Both the position numbers and the translations under genes were made by a program. 8,544 bases of DNA from an uncultured Rhodospirillaceae bacterium. GTDB taxonomy: Bacteria; Pseudomonadota; Alphaproteobacteria; RF32; CAG-239. Positions within the stretch are counted from its first letter, which is position 1; each line of letters begins with the position of its first letter. Shown here piece after piece: positions 5,443 to 8,544 of this stretch. Location of the stretch: assembly GCA_900320035.1 (NCBI GenBank), contig ONQU01000143.1, forward strand, positions 1 to 8,544, read 5' to 3'. Under the pieces are notes generated by a model that was given only the letters and a program-made list of their open reading frames with translations, was not told where the DNA came from and searched no databases.

Positions 5443-6642
5443 ATGAAAAAATATGTATTGTTGATGAGTATTATTTGTTTATGGAGTGTTTCATCGTCGG
5501 CTGAAGAAATTAATTTAAAAGAATTGGATAGTTATTCGCGTACATCTGCGCCGAACTCAAATTCTCTGATGTTTAAGCAAAATGCTGATCAATATAAGCA
5601 ATTGTCGCCGGCGGAAAAAGCAGAAATTGAAAGACAACGAGAGGCAGCTCGCAAACAGGCAGAGGAATATCGGCGGCAGCAGGAAATATATATGCGTCGG
5701 CAAGCTCAAATAGAGGCCGAACGTCGTGCGGCAGAAGAAGCTGAACGTCAACGTTTAGAGGCCTTAAAGCCGATTACATTGTATGGTGGAAAATTGAAAA
5801 TTTATGCTCTGGTGAATGGAGAAGTGATTACCAGCAGCGAAATGCAAAGCCGGATTAATGCTTTTATTGTGGCGACGAGCATTCCGTATAATGCACAAAC
5901 CAAAAATATGATCATGCAAAAAGTTTTGCAAGCGGCGATTGATGAAAAATTAAAAATACAAGAAGCTAAGAAAAATGGCATTCAAGTATCACAAAAGGAA
6001 ATTGCCTCCGCAATATCCGGTTTTGAAAAAGCTAATAACATACCGGCCGGTCAACTCAAACATTTGTTGGCGGAATCAAAGGTGAGTTTGAAAGTTTGGT
6101 CAACCCAAATTGAAGCTGATATTGCATGGCAAAAGCTGATGCGTAAAAAAGCTTTGAGTGTGGCTTATGTGAGTGAAAGTGAAATTACCCAAGCTATTGA
6201 TGATGTGCGTAAGGATATGACGGTTAAAAAATATATGGTATCGGAAATTGTGATTAACAAAAAAGATGCTAAAGATATTTACCAATTGGCGGAAGTGTTG
6301 CGTCAAGACCCACGCTTTTCGCTTTATGCTATGCAATTTTCGCAGAGTCCGAGTGCGGCAAATGGCGGTAGCTTGGGCTGGGTGGCTAAAGGACGCTTGC
6401 CGGCAACATTGGAAAAGGCATTTGCTTCGTTAAAAGAAGGAGAGGTTTCTAATCCGGTTTTGTATGGCAATGACTACTATATTTTCAAATTAGAAAAGAT
6501 TTTTCATCCCGATTTAGATAAGGATGCTAAATTGTCACGTGATGGTGTTCGTAAGTTTTTGCAAAATAAAAAGCTAGAAGACTATTCGATAAAATATATT
6601 AAAGATTTGCGCAATAGGGCATTGATTGAGAAAAAATTGTAA
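5443..6642 (+). CDS. surA: SurA-like periplasmic chaperone / peptidyl-prolyl isomerase with one parvulin domain
   Basis: SurA escorts unfolded outer-membrane proteins, LptD among them, across the periplasm. Residues 1-20 are a signal peptide (cleavage likely after SSSA). Residues about 54-107 are a strongly charged, Glu/Arg/Gln/Ala-rich helix, almost certainly a coiled coil. Residues 120-236 match the SurA N-terminal chaperone domain (YALVNGEVITSSEMQSR, then AAIDEKLKIQEAKKNGIQVS). Residues about 262-355 form one parvulin domain (YMVSEIVI, FSLYAMQFSQSPSAANGGSLGWVAKGRLP, VLYGNDYYIFKL). E. coli SurA has two parvulin domains and no such coiled coil between signal and chaperone domain. At 399 aa the protein reaches normal size partly through this insert. 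The start is fixed by AAAGGAG 5 bases upstream. It follows lptD by 17 bases and shares a base with rsmA. Isomerase activity is not certain from sequence. Confidence 0.88.
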   Translation: MKKYVLLMSIICLWSVSSSAEEINLKELDSYSRTSAPNSNSLMFKQNADQYKQLSPAEKAEIERQREAARKQAEEYRRQQEIYMRRQAQIEAERRAAEEAERQRLEALKPITLYGGKLKIYALVNGEVITSSEMQSRINAFIVATSIPYNAQTKNMIMQKVLQAAIDEKLKIQEAKKNGIQVSQKEIASAISGFEKANNIPAGQLKHLLAESKVSLKVWSTQIEADIAWQKLMRKKALSVAYVSESEITQAIDDVRKDMTVKKYMVSEIVINKKDAKDIYQLAEVLRQDPRFSLYAMQFSQSPSAANGGSLGWVAKGRLPATLEKAFASLKEGEVSNPVLYGNDYYIFKLEKIFHPDLDKDAKLSRDGVRKFLQNKKLEDYSIKYIKDLRNRALIEKKL

Positions 6643-7475
6643 TGAACGAATTACCGAGTTTGAAAGAAACGGTTGAATTATACGGCTTACTGGCGAAGAA
6701 GTCGTTAGGGCAGAATTTTTTGCTGGATAGAAATATCACCGATAAAATCGTGCGTACATCATTAGCGGCGCAAGGGAAGGCTGATTTTAAAAATGAAATT
6801 GTTTACGAAGTCGGACCGGGGCCGGGCGGCTTGACGCGAGCGATTTTACAGACCGAGCCGCAAAGGTTAACGGTGATAGAAATGGACGAGCGGTGCATTC
6901 AGATTATGCGTGATATTCAAGCGGTGGTGGGCGATAGATTGCAGATTATTGAGGGTGATGCGCTGAAGTTTGATTTTACGCAAGCAGAAAAATTTCCTAA
7001 AAACATCGTCAGTAATTTGCCATACAATATTTCGGTTCCATTGTTAATCGGTTGGCTCAAAAATATGCCACAGTTCAGTAGTTTGACGCTGATGTTTCAA
7101 AAGGAAGTGGCTGAACGGATTATGGCGGCACCGAATAACAAAAATTATGGGCGAATTTCGGTTTTGGCGCAGTTGGTGAGTAAAATTAAGCCTCTCATGA
7201 ACCTTAATCCGAATTGTTTTGTGCCGGCACCGAAAATATGGTCAACAGTACTGTTATTTCAGCCTTTAGAACGCATAATTGATCCGGCGGTTTTGACGCA
7301 AGTGGAAAAAATTACGGAGCTGGCATTTGGACAACGGCGTAAAATGGTGCGGCAGAGTTTAAAAAGTCTGCCGAATTTGGAAATGATGTGCCAAGCGGCG
7401 GAGATTGATTTAACCAGCCGTGCTGAAAATATTACGCCGGAACAGTATTTATTGTTAGCACAGCAGATGATATAA
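6642..7475 (+). CDS. rsmA: 16S rRNA (adenine(1518)-N6/adenine(1519)-N6)-dimethyltransferase RsmA (KsgA)
   Basis: RsmA uses S-adenosylmethionine to dimethylate two adjacent adenosines in the loop of 16S helix 45 late in 30S assembly; its loss classically gives kasugamycin resistance. The protein has 277 residues, a normal length. Visible motifs: KKSLGQNFLLD (19-29), SAM-binding motif I EVGPGPGGLT (56-65), acidic motif II VIEMD (78-82), GDAL (105-108), catalytic motif IV SNLPYNIS (124-131), FQKEVAERI (152-160) and the C-terminal AFGQRRKMVRQSLK (228-241). The start ATG overlaps the surA stop as TAATG with no clear ribosome binding site, so translation probably depends on termination of surA. In many Proteobacteria pdxA lies between surA and rsmA; it is absent here. 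The context and motifs fit RsmA better than an Erm resistance methylase. Confidence 0.97.
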   Translation: MNELPSLKETVELYGLLAKKSLGQNFLLDRNITDKIVRTSLAAQGKADFKNEIVYEVGPGPGGLTRAILQTEPQRLTVIEMDERCIQIMRDIQAVVGDRLQIIEGDALKFDFTQAEKFPKNIVSNLPYNISVPLLIGWLKNMPQFSSLTLMFQKEVAERIMAAPNNKNYGRISVLAQLVSKIKPLMNLNPNCFVPAPKIWSTVLLFQPLERIIDPAVLTQVEKITELAFGQRRKMVRQSLKSLPNLEMMCQAAEIDLTSRAENITPEQYLLLAQQMI

Positions 7476-7477
7476 TA

Positions 7478-7503
7478 TTTTTCCTGTTTAAAAATAGGAA
7501 AAA
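7478..7503 (+). terminator. Weak AT-rich hairpin after rsmA
   Basis: TTTTTCCT at 7478-7485 pairs with AGGAAAAA at 7496-7503, starting 3 bases after the rsmA stop; three more pairs close toward a 4-base loop. No proper T-run follows, so it may be a 3'-end stabiliser or a weak terminator, with the GC-rich hairpin at 7636-7667 as backup. Confidence 0.4.
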
Positions 7504-7556
7504 CAGAATTTTAAAATATGGTTTAACTCATTGATTCTAAGTCAAAAAGTGGCAAA

Positions 7557-7572
7557 TGTTTCACGTGAAACA
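7557..7572. promoter_or_regulatory. parS centromere site (ParB binding palindrome)
   Basis: TGTTTCACGTGAAACA is a perfect 16-bp palindrome identical to the widely conserved chromosomal parS consensus (TGTTNCACGTGAAACA in Bacillus subtilis; alphaproteobacterial sites share the core). The symmetry extends three more base pairs on each side (7554-7575). ParB loads here, spreads as a CTP-dependent clamp, and with ParA and SMC segregates the chromosome origin. The site lies in the intergenic gap between convergent rsmA and the rubrerythrin gene, so it is free of coding constraint. Chromosomal parS sites mostly cluster near oriC, so this locus is probably origin-proximal. parA and parB are not in the window. 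Confidence 0.9.
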
Positions 7573-7631
7573 TTTTTAATTTGAAGATCTCTGGACGCGC
7601 GCGGGTTTTCAACCCTCGGCGAGGGATGACA
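7572..7631. repeat. Dispersed hairpin repeat, single copy beside parS
   Basis: This 60-bp stretch matches 8329-8388 in 55 of 60 positions, in the same orientation. It starts with ATTTTTAATTTGAAGATC and ends with CTCGGCGAGGGATGACA. Internal symmetry includes GGGTT/AACCC, CCCTC/GAGGG and an outer stem ATCTCT/AGGGAT, which has one G-T pair where the other copy is perfectly paired. Read on the minus strand it begins TGTCATCCCTCG and ends near GATCTTC, resembling the broad class of GTCATCCC...GGGATC intergenic palindromes seen in many Proteobacteria (resemblance from general knowledge, not a search). Confidence 0.8.
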
Positions 7632-7635
7632 ATAT

Positions 7636-7667
7636 AACAACCGCCGACAAATATGTCGGCGGTTGTT
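7636..7667. terminator. GC-rich hairpin terminator between convergent rsmA and the rubrerythrin gene
   Basis: AACAACCGCCGACA at 7636-7649 pairs perfectly with TGTCGGCGGTTGTT at 7654-7667 around a 4-base loop, one of the strongest stems in the window. It begins about 20 bases past the rubrerythrin stop on the minus strand, so it most likely ends that transcript. The T-runs are modest on both sides (AATTTT on plus, TATATT on minus), so efficiency and direction are uncertain. Confidence 0.7.
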
Positions 7668-7686
7668 AATTTTAGTTTGCACAGAA

Positions 7687-8226
7687 TTAATAATTTTCTG
7701 CGCGCAATTCAAAATAGCTTTGGGCATGTGCGCAAACCGGACAAGCGGCCGGCGCATTGGTGCCGACGATGATGTGTCCGCAGTTGCGGCATTCCCAAAC
7801 CTTAACGGTTGAACGGGCAAAAACTTCTTTGTTTTCAACGTTTTTCAACAGTGCACGATAGCGTTCTTCGTGCGATTTTTCAATGGCGGCAACACCGCGG
7901 AATTTAGCGGCTAAGGCCGAAAAACCTTCTGCTTCAGCTGTTTTTGCAAAGTTTTCATACATATCCGTCCATTCATAATTTTCACCGGCGGCTGCAGCGC
8001 TTAAATTAGCGGCCGTATCGCCCAATTCACCCAATTCTTTGAACCACAATTCTGCGTGTTCCTTTTCATTAGCGGCGGTTTTGGTGAAAATTTCCGAGAT
8101 TTGTTCAAAGCCTTCTTTTTTAGCCACGCTGGCAAAATAAGTATATTTATTGCGGGCTTGACTTTCGCCGGCAAAAGCCGTCCATAAATTTTTTTCGGTT
8201 TGAGTACCTTGATATTTATTACTCAT
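7687..8226 (-). CDS. rbr: Rubrerythrin (diiron peroxidase with rubredoxin-like domain)
   Basis: Rubrerythrin reduces hydrogen peroxide to water in the cytoplasm with electrons from rubredoxin-type donors, and is typical of anaerobes and microaerophiles. The 179-residue protein has the usual two-part layout. Residues 1-135 are a four-helix ferritin-like domain with likely diiron ligands E21 (FAGESQARNKYTYF), E54/H57 (NEKEH), E82 and E85 (GENYE) and E116/H119 (IEKSHEERY). Residues 142-175 are a rubredoxin-like FeS4 domain with two CxxC pairs, C146/C149 and C162/C165, 12 residues apart, followed by the characteristic SYFEL. All expected metal ligands appear present, so the enzyme should be active. 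AAAGGAA lies 7 bases before the ATG at 8226. It is a single-gene unit, convergent with rsmA, and sits between same-orientation copies of the local repeat. Confidence 0.96.
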   Translation of the reverse strand: MSNKYQGTQTEKNLWTAFAGESQARNKYTYFASVAKKEGFEQISEIFTKTAANEKEHAELWFKELGELGDTAANLSAAAAGENYEWTDMYENFAKTAEAEGFSALAAKFRGVAAIEKSHEERYRALLKNVENKEVFARSTVKVWECRNCGHIIVGTNAPAACPVCAHAQSYFELRAENY

Positions 8227-8267
8227 ATTTTAGTTCCTTTACGTAAAAGTTAATGTTGTTTGATATT

Positions 8268-8299
8268 CTATTTTTACACTGGATAAAATAGCTTGGCAA
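8268..8299 (-). promoter_or_regulatory. Candidate promoter and inverted repeat upstream of the rubrerythrin gene
   Basis: On the minus strand TTGCCA (complement of 8294-8299) could be a -35 box, with TAAAAA (complement of 8271-8276) as a poor -10 at 17-base spacing. Between and over them lies an inverted repeat, CTATTTT 8268-8274 with AAAATAG 8285-8291, which could bind a dimeric regulator. I cannot match it to a known Fur, PerR, OxyR or FNR box. Confidence 0.3.
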
Positions 8300-8328
8300 G
8301 CAGATTGTGATATTTACGCGAAGAAAAT

Positions 8329-8544
8329 ATTTTTAATTTGAAGATCCCTTGACGCACTCGGGTTTTAAACCCTCGGCGAGGGATGACATTGTAGAAAAAC
8401 GAAGGATGACATTATTATTTAATTCGAAGATCCCTTGACGCACTCGGGTTTTAACCCCTCGGCGAGGGATGACATTATAGAAAAACGAAGGATGACATTA
8501 TTATTTAATTCGAAGATCCCTTGACGCACTCGGGTTTTAACCCC
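8329..8544. repeat. Tandem array of 86-bp units built from the dispersed hairpin repeat, cut by the window end
   Basis: Units start at 8335, 8421 and 8507 (the third truncated), an exact 86-bp period with very few differences between units. Each unit holds the hairpin repeat (GAAGATCCCTTGACGCACTC, then GGGTTTTAA..CCCTCGGCGAGGGATGACATT) followed by a half-copy TAGAAAAACGAAGGATGACATT; GGATGACATT therefore recurs after 23 bases within a unit. The outer arms ATCCCT and AGGGAT can pair around the inner GGGTT/AACCC or CCCTC/GAGGG stems. The period is not a multiple of three and no gene is visible, so the array is non-coding. It continues beyond the window. Confidence 0.85.

Noticed and set aside
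6100..6336. Minus-strand open frame inside surA
   Set aside because: It is antisense to the chaperone and parvulin region, without a ribosome binding site or family resemblance.
6642..7475. Erm-type 23S rRNA methylase (antibiotic resistance)
   Set aside because: The KSLGQNFLLD start, the FGQRRKMVRQSLK C-terminus, the length and the surA-linked position all fit housekeeping RsmA.
7542..7838. Minus-strand open frame overlapping the rubrerythrin 3' end, the terminator hairpin, the repeat and parS
   Set aside because: It overlaps a certain gene on the same strand in another frame, and its product is simply translated repeat and palindrome sequence.
8335..8544. CRISPR array
   Set aside because: The full 86-bp unit repeats, with no variable spacers between short repeats, and no cas gene is in the window.
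8335..8544. Repeat protein gene encoded by the tandem array
   Set aside because: The 86-bp period is not a multiple of three, so no frame is maintained across units.

Overview
The window looks like chromosomal DNA of an AT-leaning, probably uncultured member of the Alphaproteobacteria. Three things point there: the LptF/LptD/SurA/RsmA protein types, the gene order LptF-LptD-SurA-RsmA (a shortened form of the alphaproteobacterial order lptF-lptG-lptD-surA-pdxA-rsmA), and an end-of-spc-operon fragment beside it. A rubrerythrin suggests an anaerobic or microaerophilic life, such as in a gut. This placement is inference from family resemblance; no database was searched.

Layout. Positions 1-1249 hold the end of a ribosomal protein operon: rpsE (5' end missing), rpmD and rplO. 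A long, almost fully paired hairpin (646-748) lies between rpmD and rplO. The operon stops at a strong intrinsic terminator after rplO, where secY would normally follow. Positions 1401-1884 hold a second, two-way terminator and a minus-strand gene for a small single-pass membrane protein with a possible SH3-like outer domain. From a divergent promoter region, positions 2029-7475 carry a tightly packed plus-strand operon for outer-membrane biogenesis: lptF (LPS transporter permease), lptD (outer-membrane LPS translocon), surA-like (periplasmic chaperone) and rsmA (16S rRNA dimethyltransferase). The first two genes overlap, and surA and rsmA share one base.

The 211-bp gap after rsmA (7476-7686) is dense. 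It holds a weak terminator, an exact 16-bp match to the parS centromere palindrome, one copy of a dispersed hairpin repeat, and a strong GC-rich hairpin. The minus-strand rubrerythrin gene follows (7687-8226). Beyond its promoter is a tandem array with an 86-bp period, built from the same repeat and running off the end of the window. The rubrerythrin gene is thus flanked by same-orientation copies of one repeat.

Functionally, LptF (with LptG and LptB, not seen here) extracts LPS from the inner membrane, LptD inserts it in the outer membrane, and SurA helps fold outer-membrane barrels including LptD. I see no defence system, prophage, insertion sequence or tRNA. The most notable signals are the parS site, the rpmD-rplO hairpin, the repeat family around the rubrerythrin gene, and the missing secY, lptG and pdxA neighbours.
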